Source of the DNA: Phycisphaeraceae bacterium
GTDB taxonomy: Bacteria; Planctomycetota; Phycisphaerae; Phycisphaerales; Phycisphaeraceae
Length of the DNA: 40,158 nt
NCBI GenBank assembly: GCA_028280965.1
Contig: JANQKT010000238.1
Span: 1 to 40,158, forward strand
Direction of reading: 5' to 3'
Shown here: piece by piece, positions 25,425 to 33,163 of the stretch
Position numbering within the stretch: position 1 is the stretch's first letter
How the letters are laid out: each line of letters opens with the position of its first letter
Translations under genes and position numbers: made by a program
The notes under the pieces: generated by a model
Databases searched by the model: none
The model's input: the letters and a program-made list of their open reading frames with translations, nothing else
Told to the model about the DNA's origin: nothing

Positions 25425-25784
25425 ATGCCGGATAAGAAAACCAAGCCCAAAGAGCCTTTCGCGGTACAGGCCGCGAAGTTCAGTTAGATCGCGCCGATCG
25501 CCGCCATGGGGATCAGCTTCATGGCGAACAACGCCGTGCACGGCGACGGCAAGTACAAGTTCGGCGACAAGCTCGCGACCGAAGACCGGGTCGTCTTGAT
25601 GATCAGCGGTTCGGTGTCGCTCTTGCTGTTCGCGTTCGGCCTGGCCTTTGCGATGATTGCCCTGATGCGGATGAAACAGCACGGCAGGAAAGGCATCCTG
25701 GGCCACGCGCTCGCCGGCCTGATGATCAACGGCGTGATCATCGGCCTGATGGCGACGCTCGCGATCCTGTCCCTGCTGCAATGA
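25425..25784 (+). pseudogene. Small two-helix membrane protein gene interrupted by in-frame TAG at codon 21
   Basis: ATG 25425 follows a strong ribosome site (AGGGGGT, about 4-5 bases away). Twenty codons (MPDKKTKPKEPFAVQAAKFS) are followed by TAG at 25485-25487; the same frame then stays open to 25784 and encodes IAPIAAMGISF, a short hydrophilic loop and two strongly hydrophobic segments typical of DUF4190-type envelope proteins. CAG or TGG to TAG is a single change. An internal ATG at 25506 could restart, but it has no ribosome site and would lack the charged N-terminus. Pseudogene, readthrough and sequence error are all possible. Confidence 0.7.
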
Positions 25785-25813
25785 TGCCGATCGGCGCGCT
25801 CAACAGATGCCCG

Positions 25814-26701
25814 TCAGCGGCCATCCAGATCGATGATCTGTGCCGGCCTCATCCCGCGTTTAAGCATCTCAAAATCAAACATCGTGTCAAGCAGCTTGTT
25901 GGGGTTGTTCGTCGCCTCGTCCATCGCGATCGTCAGACGCGATTCATAGCCGGAGACATGGACCTCAAGCCGCTCGCAGATGCTCGGCCAACGCGTCTTG
26001 CGTACGCCCGGCACCTCGACACCGAACGAGCCTTCAAGCTTCGCGGTCAGCACGCTGAAGCCCTCGGCGTTGTTCAGGTCCACACGCGTCGGGCGGAAGG
26101 TCTCGGGATCAATCAGCAGCCGCATGTCCTCGCCGGGTGTGACGACGAGGTACTGGCCGTTGTACATCGACACCGATGCCCCGCTCTGGCCAGCAGAGGA
26201 CTGGATCGGCAGCGGCGTTAAACCGAGCAAGGCGGGCATCACCTCCGGCCGAACCGGGAGCGGGAACGCACGCCGCCCGGGCGCATCGAGCTTGTCTAAC
26301 GCGCCGACATACGCCGTCTTGTTGTCGCCATCCACCAGATCGAACAGCCAGTACTGCTCTTTGTTTGATCCCGCCCAGAGGTATGTTCTGCCGAGCTTTT
26401 CGACCAGGAACGCGGTCTCAAACTCGCTCTCGTGCGGCCGGCGGAGCATCAGCTTGCCCTCGCCCTGCTCCCGGCGGACCCCGCCACCGTCTTCACGCCA
26501 AACGATGACCACATCGGTACGTGCCCAGAGCGAGCTCAACACCTCGAGCTGCTCGTTGTAGCGCTCGGCCAGTTCGTTGTAGGTGATGTCCGCGTTGGTG
26601 ATCGGCGAGGCATGGCCTCCGCCGGTCGTAAACGCGTCGTCTTGCTTGCAGCCGATCAGCGCGAGCCAACAAACAAACAATAGAACAAGGGGGGCAGGCA
26701 T
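25814..26701 (-). CDS. LolA/DUF4292-like lipoprotein
   Basis: 295 residues from ATG 26701. The type II signal peptide (LVLLFVCWLALIG/C, lipid Cys at 18) starts only here; the frame upstream to 26905 is antisense-type noise through a repeat. The body reads as one beta-rich domain: ERYNEQLEVLSSLWARTDV, then GEGKLMLRRPHESEF, GRTYLWAGSNKEQYWLFDL and later DPETFRPTRVDL and FDFEMLKRGM, like LolA/LolB-fold outer-membrane lipoprotein carriers. It probably sits in the periplasm as a lipoprotein. Oddity: the start codon and first five codons come from the right-hand edge of a paired-hairpin repeat. A TTG eight codons in (26680) is an alternative start. It follows the 201-residue gene in the same direction. 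Confidence 0.8.
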   Translation of the reverse strand: MPAPLVLLFVCWLALIGCKQDDAFTTGGGHASPITNADITYNELAERYNEQLEVLSSLWARTDVVIVWREDGGGVRREQGEGKLMLRRPHESEFETAFLVEKLGRTYLWAGSNKEQYWLFDLVDGDNKTAYVGALDKLDAPGRRAFPLPVRPEVMPALLGLTPLPIQSSAGQSGASVSMYNGQYLVVTPGEDMRLLIDPETFRPTRVDLNNAEGFSVLTAKLEGSFGVEVPGVRKTRWPSICERLEVHVSGYESRLTIAMDEATNNPNKLLDTMFDFEMLKRGMRPAQIIDLDGR

Positions 26702-26780
26702 TCCTGCCTGTCGCAGGCCGAAGGCCTGACCCAATCGTGATTCGGCTTCGCCGAATGACAGGCAGGAATGCCCGTCCCCC
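26689..26780. repeat. REP/BIME-like paired-hairpin repeat, copy A
   Basis: Arms 26689-26712 and 26757-26780 match as reverse complements at 22 of 24 positions. Each arm also folds alone (CAGGCA, four-base loop, TGCCTG). Between them are two more perfect hairpins: CAGGCC-GAA-GGCCTG and ATTCGGC-TTC-GCCGAAT. The same family occurs at 29724-29818. The left arm contains the start codon of the LolA-like lipoprotein gene. Confidence 0.9.
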
Positions 26781-26799
26781 TGATCATTCGGAAGTTCCA

Positions 26800-27405
26800 T
26801 CAAAGGTCCAGCTCCAGCACCTGCCCCAGTTGCTCCGTCACGCCGACGATCTCTTCCTCGGTAATGTGCGGGTCCAGCACTTCGATCGACATCTCCTCGT
26901 TCCACTTGCCGAAGTGGCCCTTGGCGATGTCTAGCTTGGGCGTGAACCGCCAGTAGTCCTGCACCGGCCCGTCTTCCTGTTCGCGTCGGTCGATACCATC
27001 ATGCCGCAAGAGCTTCTTGCGCAGCAGGATCAACGCAAGGACATAGCGGAACGCGAGCTGTTTCGGTTCGGCCGCGTCGTCCATCGAGAGCATCAGCTCC
27101 TGGATCGCCGCGTCGCCGACGAGCAGTTTCTTTTTTTCGTTAGGCTCGGGCACCTCGGTCCGCCAGAAGCCGAACAGGTATGGCGGGCGGAAGCTGTTTT
27201 CTTCCCAGCTATCGGCGCCGACATCGACGCGCAGCATGGGCAGCTCGCCCTTGTCATTGACCTTACGCTGCTCCTCGGAGCGGCCCTCCGAGGGCGGATC
27301 GACGAGCGCGGCGTAGACGGTCTCACCGGGTTCGAGCTCACGCCCGGTCGCGGCGCAGACGCCGGTTGGGCGTTGGATGTCGTAGGTGTTCTGGAGTTGG
27401 GACAT
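26800..27405 (-). CDS. Conserved-looking hypothetical protein with CxxTGR N-terminal motif
   Basis: 201 residues. The N-terminus holds CAATGRELEPGETVYAALVD, which recalls the zinc-ribbon-like C..TGR.L.PGE start of small planctomycete proteins; only one cysteine is in the motif, so zinc binding is unlikely. A beta-rich middle (ENSFRPPYLFGFWRTEVPEP) is followed by a helical segment (DDAAEPKQLAFRYVLALILL RKK) and a tail ending EQLGQVLELDL. No signal peptide, so cytoplasmic. It precedes the lipoprotein gene in the same direction with the repeat between. I do not recognise a function. Confidence 0.75.
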   Translation of the reverse strand: MSQLQNTYDIQRPTGVCAATGRELEPGETVYAALVDPPSEGRSEEQRKVNDKGELPMLRVDVGADSWEENSFRPPYLFGFWRTEVPEPNEKKKLLVGDAAIQELMLSMDDAAEPKQLAFRYVLALILLRKKLLRHDGIDRREQEDGPVQDYWRFTPKLDIAKGHFGKWNEEMSIEVLDPHITEEEIVGVTEQLGQVLELDL

Positions 27406-27494
27406 AGGGTCTAGGGCCTAGGGTCCAGGCTCGGTTTTCGCATGAATACAGTGGCGTTGCGCCACCTTGGGTTCAATCCGGAAAGTGCTTTCTA

Positions 27495-28349
27495 TTAGGC
27501 CAATCCAAGCTGCCGCTCCGCCGCGGTGACGGTCTGCTCGATCAGGGTGGCGATGGTCATCGGCCCGACGCCGCCCGGGACGGGGGTGATCAGGGACGCC
27601 TTCTCCGCTGCGGGTTCGAAGTCAACGTCGCCGACGTTGCCTTCGTTGTAGCCCGCGTCCATAACGACCGCGCCGGGCTTGATCCAGTCGCCCCGGATGA
27701 ACTTCGCCCGGCCGACCGCGGCGACGACGATGTCGGCCTGCTTGATGATCTCGCCGATGTTCTGCGTCCGGCTGTGGCAGATCGTGACGGTCGCGTTGCG
27801 GTGCAATAGCAGGCCGGCCATGGGCTTGCCGAGGATCGCGCTTCGGCCGATGACCACGGCGTGCCTGCCCTCGATCTCGACATCGTACGCGTCCATCAGC
27901 CGGACGATCCCCTCCGGCGTGCAGCTCGCAAAGCCGGCTTCGCCGAACCACATGTGGGCGAACGATCCAAACGTCACACCATCGACATCCTTGCCGACGG
28001 GGATCGCCTCGAACGCGGCGCGTTCATCGACGTGCGGCGGAGCGGGGTGCTGGAGCAGGATGCCGTTAATCGCCGGGTCGCTGCCCAACTCGTTGACCGC
28101 GGCAAGCAGTTCTTCGGTCGTCGTCTGCTCGGGCAACTCGACTTTGCGCGACTGCATACCGATCTTCTCGCAGCGTTTGCGCTTCATCTGCGTGTAGGTG
28201 ATCGACGCGGGGTCGGCCCCGACGAGGACGGTCGCGAGGCAGGGCGTGACGCCAGCCTTGTCTTTGATGGTCTGGACGCGCTGGGCCGCCGCGTCGAGCA
28301 GTTCCTGGGCGACGCGCTTCCCGTCCATGAGGGTGGCGGTGGTTGGCAT
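27495..28349 (-). CDS. folD: Bifunctional methylenetetrahydrofolate dehydrogenase / methenyl-THF cyclohydrolase FolD
   Basis: 284 residues, the usual length. Interconverts 5,10-methylene-THF and 10-formyl-THF with NADP in the cytoplasm. The start ATG 28349 has a TATAAT box exactly 6 bases upstream; the frame remains open back to 29216 as antisense of cinA and is not coding there. Motifs: TVLVGADPASITYTQMKRK (catalytic Tyr and Lys), GILLQHPAPPHVD, KDVDGVT, CTPEGIVRLMD, VIGRSAILGKPMAGLLL, ATVTICHSRT and PVPGGVGPMTIATLIEQT. It diverges from cinA; 72 bases hold both -10 boxes. It shares the folate one-carbon pool with gcvT. Confidence 0.96.
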   Translation of the reverse strand: MPTTATLMDGKRVAQELLDAAAQRVQTIKDKAGVTPCLATVLVGADPASITYTQMKRKRCEKIGMQSRKVELPEQTTTEELLAAVNELGSDPAINGILLQHPAPPHVDERAAFEAIPVGKDVDGVTFGSFAHMWFGEAGFASCTPEGIVRLMDAYDVEIEGRHAVVIGRSAILGKPMAGLLLHRNATVTICHSRTQNIGEIIKQADIVVAAVGRAKFIRGDWIKPGAVVMDAGYNEGNVGDVDFEPAAEKASLITPVPGGVGPMTIATLIEQTVTAAERQLGLA

Positions 28350-28355
28350 CGCTTC

Positions 28356-28361
28356 ATTATA
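28356..28361 (-). promoter_or_regulatory. -10 box TATAAT of folD (leaderless layout)
   Basis: A consensus TATAAT ends exactly 6 bases before the folD ATG on the minus strand. No Shine-Dalgarno site. Confidence 0.6.
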
Positions 28362-28409
28362 GAGCGACTCGGAGCCTACGTTGACCGAACGCGGGCCTCG
28401 AAGGCTGAC

Positions 28410-28415
28410 TACACT
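28410..28415 (+). promoter_or_regulatory. -10-like box TACACT of cinA (leaderless layout)
   Basis: TACACT ends exactly 6 bases before ATG 28422, the same sequence and spacing as at rsmH. Confidence 0.55.
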
Positions 28416-28421
28416 CTCACG

Positions 28422-29720
28422 ATGCCCGCGATCCTCCTCTCGATCGGCGACGAACTCACCCTCGGCCAGACCGTCGATACCAACGCGGCCTGGCTGGCCG
28501 AGCACCTGTCCGCTCTCGGCATCGCGTGCCTGGAGCACCGCACCGTGCCGGACGACCTGGATGTGATCGCCGCTGCCATCCAACAGTGTGCCGAGCGTGC
28601 CGGCACCCTCATCATCACCGGCGGGCTCGGGCCGACCGACGACGACCTGACAAGGCCGGCACTCGCCAAAGCGATGGGTGCGGAGCTGATCGAAGACCCG
28701 GCGAGCGTCGAGCATATCTCGGCCTACTTCCGGGCCCGCGGGCGGGAGATGCCCGACCGCACCCGCGTCCAGGCGACGCCCCCGCAGACCAGCACAATGA
28801 TCGAGAACACCCGCGGCACCGCCCCCGGCATCCGTGCATCGCTTGGTGGGTGTGACATCTTCGTGACACCGGGCGTGCCGCGCGAGATGAAGGCGATGTA
28901 TGAACGCGACATTGAGCCGGCGATCCGGCAGAGCGCCGACCAGTATTCCGGGGTAACACGCACGATCCTGACCGCGAAGATCAACACCTTCGGCTCGGGC
29001 GAGTCCGACATCGCCGAACAGCTTGGAAACCTCATGGCGAGGGACCGCAACCCGCTGGTCGGCACAACGGTTTCCAACGGCTACGTCAGCGTCCGTGTCC
29101 GCAGCGAACACGCGGACCCACAACAGGCCGAGACGATGCTCGCCGTCACTATGAAGCAGGTCAGAGACAAGGTCGGCCCACTTGCGTTCGGGCATGATGA
29201 TGAAACCCTGCAGCAAGTGGTCATCGATCGGCTGAGAGGATCACGAAAGACAATAACAACCGCCGAGTCCTGTACCGGCGGCTTGATCGCGGGCATGCTC
29301 ACCGACGTCCCCGGCTCCAGCGCCGCTGTGCTGGGCGGCTGGGTGACTTACGCCAACGAGATGAAAACGAGATACCTCGGCGTGTGTTCGGAGTTAATCG
29401 AGCAGCATGGCGCGGTGAGCGCACCGGTTGTGGAAGCGATGGCCCGTGGCGCACTCAAACAAAGCGGTGCTGATTTTGCGCTGTCCACCTCCGGTGTCGC
29501 CGGGCCCGGGGGCGGGACCGACGCCAAGCCCGTCGGCACCGTCTGGATCGGCCTGGCTTGGCGCGAAGGCGGAGCGGTCAACGCCCATCGTTTCTTCACG
29601 AACCTCGCCGGCGACCGCGCGACGATCCGCGATCGCTCGGCGAAGTGCGCGCTGCAACTGCTGCGGCTGCAGTTGATGGGGCAAGATGTCGAGCACGTGA
29701 AATGGGCAACGCGCGCTTGA
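28422..29720 (+). CDS. cinA: CinA-family nicotinamide-nucleotide amidohydrolase (two-domain)
   Basis: 432 residues. The N-terminal COG1058/MoaB-like domain begins at once (MPAILLSIGDELTLGQTVDT, then IITGGLGPTDDDLTRPALAK and VTPGVPREMKAMYE). The C-terminal PncC domain starts near residue 275 (ITTAESCTGGLIAGMLTDVP, later STSGVAGPGGGTDAKPVGTV). Two-domain CinA proteins hydrolyse ADP-ribose and deamidate NMN, salvaging pyridine nucleotides; in some species cinA is linked with recA and competence, not here. Divergent from folD. Copy B of the paired-hairpin repeat starts four bases after its stop. Confidence 0.94.
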   Translation: MPAILLSIGDELTLGQTVDTNAAWLAEHLSALGIACLEHRTVPDDLDVIAAAIQQCAERAGTLIITGGLGPTDDDLTRPALAKAMGAELIEDPASVEHISAYFRARGREMPDRTRVQATPPQTSTMIENTRGTAPGIRASLGGCDIFVTPGVPREMKAMYERDIEPAIRQSADQYSGVTRTILTAKINTFGSGESDIAEQLGNLMARDRNPLVGTTVSNGYVSVRVRSEHADPQQAETMLAVTMKQVRDKVGPLAFGHDDETLQQVVIDRLRGSRKTITTAESCTGGLIAGMLTDVPGSSAAVLGGWVTYANEMKTRYLGVCSELIEQHGAVSAPVVEAMARGALKQSGADFALSTSGVAGPGGGTDAKPVGTVWIGLAWREGGAVNAHRFFTNLAGDRATIRDRSAKCALQLLRLQLMGQDVEHVKWATRA

Positions 29721-29723
29721 TCA

Positions 29724-29818
29724 GGGGGGCAGGCATTGCTGCCTGTCGTTCGGCATAGCCGAAATGCCAATGAGGTCGAGGCCGCGCCAGAGTTGACAGG
29801 CAGCAATGCCTGTCCCCC
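29724..29818. repeat. REP/BIME-like paired-hairpin repeat, copy B
   Basis: Arms 29724-29747 and 29795-29818 are reverse complements except for one position. They match copy A (26689-26780) apart from a C-to-G change in the left arm that is matched by G-to-C in the right arm. An inner hairpin TTCGGC-ATA-GCCGAA corresponds to one of copy A; the rest of the centre differs. It directly follows the cinA stop and could act as its transcript end. Confidence 0.9.
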
Positions 29819-29847
29819 TCCCGTTTGATTACTCAACCTGACCCGCT

Positions 29848-29888
29848 CGATTACGATTACGATCCACGAGAACGAGAACGAGAACGAC
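29848..29888. repeat. Short hexamer tandem repeats
   Basis: (CGATTA)2-CGAT at 29848-29863 is followed by three perfect GAGAAC units at 29868-29885. They lie between repeat copy B and the phosphatase gene, just before its probable start. Possibly slippage-prone DNA; no function visible. Confidence 0.7.
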
Positions 29889-29901
29889 ACAAACCGGACG
29901 A

Positions 29902-30669
29902 GTGGCCGCCTTGCCCCCAGATCCCGTACCCCAGACCCCAGACCCGATCCCGCCCGGCCGGATCGATATGCACAGCCATATCCTCCCCGGTATTGATGAT
30001 GGCTGCGCGACCGTTGATGAGTCGCTCGATTCGATCCGCCTGCTGAAGCAGCACGGCTTCGTTGGCAGCGTCTGCACACCGCACTGCTGGCCGATGCAGT
30101 ACCCGCACATCACGCCCACACATATCAAGGCCTGGCGTGATGCGTTGCAGAGAGAGATCGACAAGGCCGGACTCGACTACGCGCTCTGGACCGGCGGGGA
30201 GCTGCGCCTCTACCCCGACGCGGTCGAATGGATGAGCGCGCACGGCGTGCCGACGCTGGCCGGGTCCGAATTCGTGCTCTGCGATTTCTGGGAGCCGGAT
30301 TGGCAGGCTTGGATCGACGACACGCTCGACTGGCTGATTGAAAAGGGCTACACGCCGATCCTCGCGCACCCCGAGCGCTCGCCGACGCACGAAGAGTACG
30401 ACACGCACCTGGACCGCATCATGGACAGAGGCGTGCTGCTCCAGGGCAACCTGCGGTGCTTCACCGGCGAAGAAGGCCGCCACCCCGATCAGACGGTCCG
30501 GCGGTACATGGATGAGGACCGGTACACGCTGCTCGCGCTGGACATGCACCGGCCCAACACGCTGCAGGGCCGGCTCGACGGGATCGCGCTCGCGGCGGAG
30601 GAATTCGGGGCCGAGCGTGTCGAGGCGATGCTGGATACGAAGGTGCGGGAGCTTTTGTTCGGGGCCTGA
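29902..30669 (+). CDS. PHP-domain phosphatase, CpsB/YwqE-like (protein-tyrosine phosphatase family)
   Basis: 255 residues from GTG 29902. An ATG at 29968 would give a shorter form starting MHSHILPG, but conserved Ile-Asp lies just before it, so an upstream start is likelier. PHP metal motifs: DMHSHILPGIDDG, then CTPHCWP, TGGELRLY, ILAHPERSP, and LALDMHRP near the end. The family includes Mn-dependent tyrosine phosphatases that act on capsule-assembly kinases and some histidinol-phosphatase-like enzymes. No kinase or polysaccharide export genes lie nearby, so the substrate is open. The proline-rich N-terminus (DPVPQTPDPIPPG) comes from low-complexity DNA. Confidence 0.85.
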   Translation: MAALPPDPVPQTPDPIPPGRIDMHSHILPGIDDGCATVDESLDSIRLLKQHGFVGSVCTPHCWPMQYPHITPTHIKAWRDALQREIDKAGLDYALWTGGELRLYPDAVEWMSAHGVPTLAGSEFVLCDFWEPDWQAWIDDTLDWLIEKGYTPILAHPERSPTHEEYDTHLDRIMDRGVLLQGNLRCFTGEEGRHPDQTVRRYMDEDRYTLLALDMHRPNTLQGRLDGIALAAEEFGAERVEAMLDTKVRELLFGA

Positions 30670-30703
30670 CCGCGGGTCAACGGGTTCTGTAAGTCAACGC
30701 TGA

Positions 30704-30709
30704 TATAAT
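30704..30709 (+). promoter_or_regulatory. Extended -10 box TGATATAAT of the LplT-PlsC gene (leaderless layout)
   Basis: Consensus TATAAT with upstream TGN ends exactly 6 bases before ATG 30716. No Shine-Dalgarno site. Confidence 0.6.
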
Positions 30710-30715
30710 CCCGCC

Positions 30716-32665
30716 ATGCCCGAACCGGCCGACAGCCCGATGCCTGACGCCAGGCCGACGCCGCTGTGGCGGAACTCCGGCTTCACGCTGATGTGGGCGT
30801 CGGTCGCGGCCAGCGGCTTCGGTGACCGGATCATCATGTCCGCCGCGCTGATCCTGCTGGGCGCGATGGCGGCCGACACCGACGCGGGCCGGGTCAGCTT
30901 CAACGCCGCGACCCAGTTCTTCTTCTTCGCGCCCTACCTGGTCTTGTCGTTCACCGCCGGCTGGCTGGCGGACAAGCTGCCGCGCAAGTGGATCCTGCTG
31001 AGCTGCGACGAGCTGCGCGCCGTCGTGCTGGGCGTCGCGCTGATCGGTGTGCTGGGCCTGTCCGGCGACCCGGTCATGCCCGCCGACCAGCACTGGCAGG
31101 TCTACCTCGTGCTGCTGCTGGTCGGCTCGCTCGCCGCGACGTTCAACCCGACCCGCAACGCGATGATCCCCCAGATCGTCCGGCAGGCCCAGCTCCAGGC
31201 CGCCAACGCGCTGATCATCGGGCTGGGCGTGGTCGCATCGATGATCGGCGCGCTCGCGGCGACGCGCATCCTCGACGCCGAGCGAGGCGAGTCGATCAAG
31301 TTCGGCCTGATCATCGCGATCTGTTTCTACGCGGTGTCCGGCTCGTTCTTCGCCTTCCTCAAGCCGCGCGACGCCGACCGGGCCGAGCAGACCGACCGCT
31401 CGCTGCGGCAGGCGCTGCGTTACCTCAAGTGCCACCGCCGACACATCCGCCTGATCATCGTCTTCACCTGCGTGTGGGGCAGCGCGATGGTGGTCTACAA
31501 CGCCGCGCTGACCTTCGGCCACCTGCACTTCGGCTTTGTCGGCAAAGACCTCTTTAACCACTACCTGTACATGAGCGCGACGATCGGCGGCGGGATGCTT
31601 ATCGGCGCCGGTGTCATCTCCCTGATCGGCACGCAGCGCGAGGCGACGCTCGTGCTCAAGGTCGCGCTGATCGGCGCCGCGGTATGCATGATCCTGTTCA
31701 CGCTCGTGCCCTACCGCCCGGTGCACTTCGCCTCCGGCCTGCTCATCGGCGTGTTCGGCAACATGTGCATCATCAACGTCCTGTCCATGCTCCAGGTGCT
31801 CAGCCCCAACTACATCCGCGGGCGCATCATGGGCCTGACCAACATCGTCTCAACGGTCGGCACCGTCGTGATCAACGGCGTCATCTGGCAGCTGCCCAAC
31901 GCCGACAGCTGGATGCCCGCCGCCGTACTCGGCAACGCAGGCGTCCTGCTGGCCATCGGCGTGGTCGGCCTGGCGTGGACCCTGCCCCGCGGCCCCCTGC
32001 CCAACCGCGTCGCCAACATCTGCTGGCGGATCAACCGGCTGTTCTGCTTCAGCTGGCACCGCCTGACCGTGCATGGCAAGCACCACCTGCCCGCCAAAGG
32101 CCCGGTCGTCCTCGCCGCGAACCACACGACCGCGATGGACCCATTCCTCATGCAGGCCGGGTGTATCCGACTGGTCCGCTGGCTGATGCTCACCAGCTAC
32201 CGCCTGCCGATCGGCAACTTCATGTGGAACGCCATCGACCCGATCTGCATCGAGCACGACCTCTCGACCGGCGAGCGCGGCAACGCCATGAAGCAGGTCC
32301 GCCAGATCGTCGGCGAACTCAAAAAGGGCGACCTCGTCGGCATGTTCCCCGAGGGCAGCCTCCAGTACGACAAACGCGAGCTCAAAGACTTCGAAGAGGG
32401 CGCTGCCGCCGTCGCCCGGCTGTCGGGCGCGGCGGTCGTGCCCTGCTGGATCGACGGGACGGTCAGGAGCAAGTCCATGCTTATGCATGTGATCAAACGC
32501 ACACACTCAACGGTGACCTTCGGCGAGCCGTTCACGCCGACGCGCGATCAGAGCGCTCAAGAGATCACCGAAGAGATCCGCCGGCGCATCGTCGCGCTGG
32601 GTGAGGCTGAACTGCGTCGCAGGGGCGAATGGCCCGAGCCACCAGAGTCCGTGGCCCAGGCATAA
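30716..32665 (+). CDS. LplT-type lysophospholipid transporter fused to PlsC-type acyltransferase
   Basis: 649 residues. Residues ~15-430 are an MFS transporter with about 12 membrane helices (NSGFTLMWASVAASGFGDRI, later GWLADKLPRKW between helices 2 and 3). Residues ~440-640 are a cytoplasmic-side acyltransferase with block I NHTTAMD (NHxxxxD) and block III FPEGS. LplT flips lysophospholipids inward and the PlsC-like enzyme re-acylates them, so the fusion probably repairs membrane phospholipids. In many bacteria a third acyl-ACP/CoA ligase domain follows (Aas-like); it is absent here and the next gene is a cupin. Acyl donor and exact substrate are inferred. Confidence 0.9.
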   Translation: MPEPADSPMPDARPTPLWRNSGFTLMWASVAASGFGDRIIMSAALILLGAMAADTDAGRVSFNAATQFFFFAPYLVLSFTAGWLADKLPRKWILLSCDELRAVVLGVALIGVLGLSGDPVMPADQHWQVYLVLLLVGSLAATFNPTRNAMIPQIVRQAQLQAANALIIGLGVVASMIGALAATRILDAERGESIKFGLIIAICFYAVSGSFFAFLKPRDADRAEQTDRSLRQALRYLKCHRRHIRLIIVFTCVWGSAMVVYNAALTFGHLHFGFVGKDLFNHYLYMSATIGGGMLIGAGVISLIGTQREATLVLKVALIGAAVCMILFTLVPYRPVHFASGLLIGVFGNMCIINVLSMLQVLSPNYIRGRIMGLTNIVSTVGTVVINGVIWQLPNADSWMPAAVLGNAGVLLAIGVVGLAWTLPRGPLPNRVANICWRINRLFCFSWHRLTVHGKHHLPAKGPVVLAANHTTAMDPFLMQAGCIRLVRWLMLTSYRLPIGNFMWNAIDPICIEHDLSTGERGNAMKQVRQIVGELKKGDLVGMFPEGSLQYDKRELKDFEEGAAAVARLSGAAVVPCWIDGTVRSKSMLMHVIKRTHSTVTFGEPFTPTRDQSAQEITEEIRRRIVALGEAELRRRGEWPEPPESVAQA

Positions 32666-32701
32666 ACGCAACGAATGATGGTAATTGCCATCACGCACCG
32701 A

Positions 32702-32707
32702 TATACT
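32702..32707 (+). promoter_or_regulatory. -10-like box TATACT of the cupin gene
   Basis: TATACT lies 25 bases before ATG 32733, leaving a short leader with AGGAG at 32722-32726. A conventional, Shine-Dalgarno-led contrast to the leaderless genes. Confidence 0.45.
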
Positions 32708-32732
32708 GAGTATTCCGGGGCAGGAGTCTTCG

Positions 32733-33113
32733 ATGCTCATCCGCAAGCCAGACCAGGTCAGCCCCCAGCCGATGACCATGCCCGGCGCCGAGCGTGTCCA
32801 GATGCGGCTGATGGTCGGGCGGGAAGACGGAGCGCCGACCTTCGCGATGCGCGTCTTCGATGTCGAGCCGGGCGGCCAGACCCCGCACCACCAGCACAAC
32901 TACGAGCACGAGATCATGGTCCTCGACGGCCGCGGCGTCGCGATGTGTGGTGACACGCCACACGACGTCGCCGCCGGCGATGTCATCTATGTGCCCGCGA
33001 ACGAGTTGCACCAATTCCGCAACACATCTGATCAGACGTTCCGTTTTATGTGCATCGTGCCGACGCAGTTCGACTGCGGCGACGGCGCCTGCCAGCCTAC
33101 GCCGGGGTCCTAG
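32733..33113 (+). CDS. Single-domain cupin protein
   Basis: 126 residues from ATG 32733, with AGGAG 6 bases upstream (the open frame begins at 32685, but no ribosome site is there). The cupin motif 1 is PGGQTPHHQHNYEHEIMVLD (His, His, Glu metal ligands) and motif 2 is GDVIYVPANELHQFRN (second His). Such small cupins bind a divalent metal and act as dioxygenases, isomerases or sensors; nothing here decides which. Three cysteines lie in the C-terminal part (FMCIVP and DCGDGAC), possibly metal or disulfide related. Cytoplasmic. Confidence 0.88.
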   Translation: MLIRKPDQVSPQPMTMPGAERVQMRLMVGREDGAPTFAMRVFDVEPGGQTPHHQHNYEHEIMVLDGRGVAMCGDTPHDVAAGDVIYVPANELHQFRNTSDQTFRFMCIVPTQFDCGDGACQPTPGS

Positions 33114-33163
33114 CCGCCGTACCGGGCAGCCGTCTCATCATCACCTCAAGATGGATCGAATTC

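Noticed and set aside
27451-27465. GTGGCG-TTG-CGCCAC hairpin after folD
   Set aside because: Short stem without a U-tract; may help end folD transcripts but not enough for a terminator call.
28350-29216. Long upstream extension of folD on the minus strand
   Set aside because: Antisense to cinA; FolD homology begins at ATG 28349 behind a consensus -10 box.
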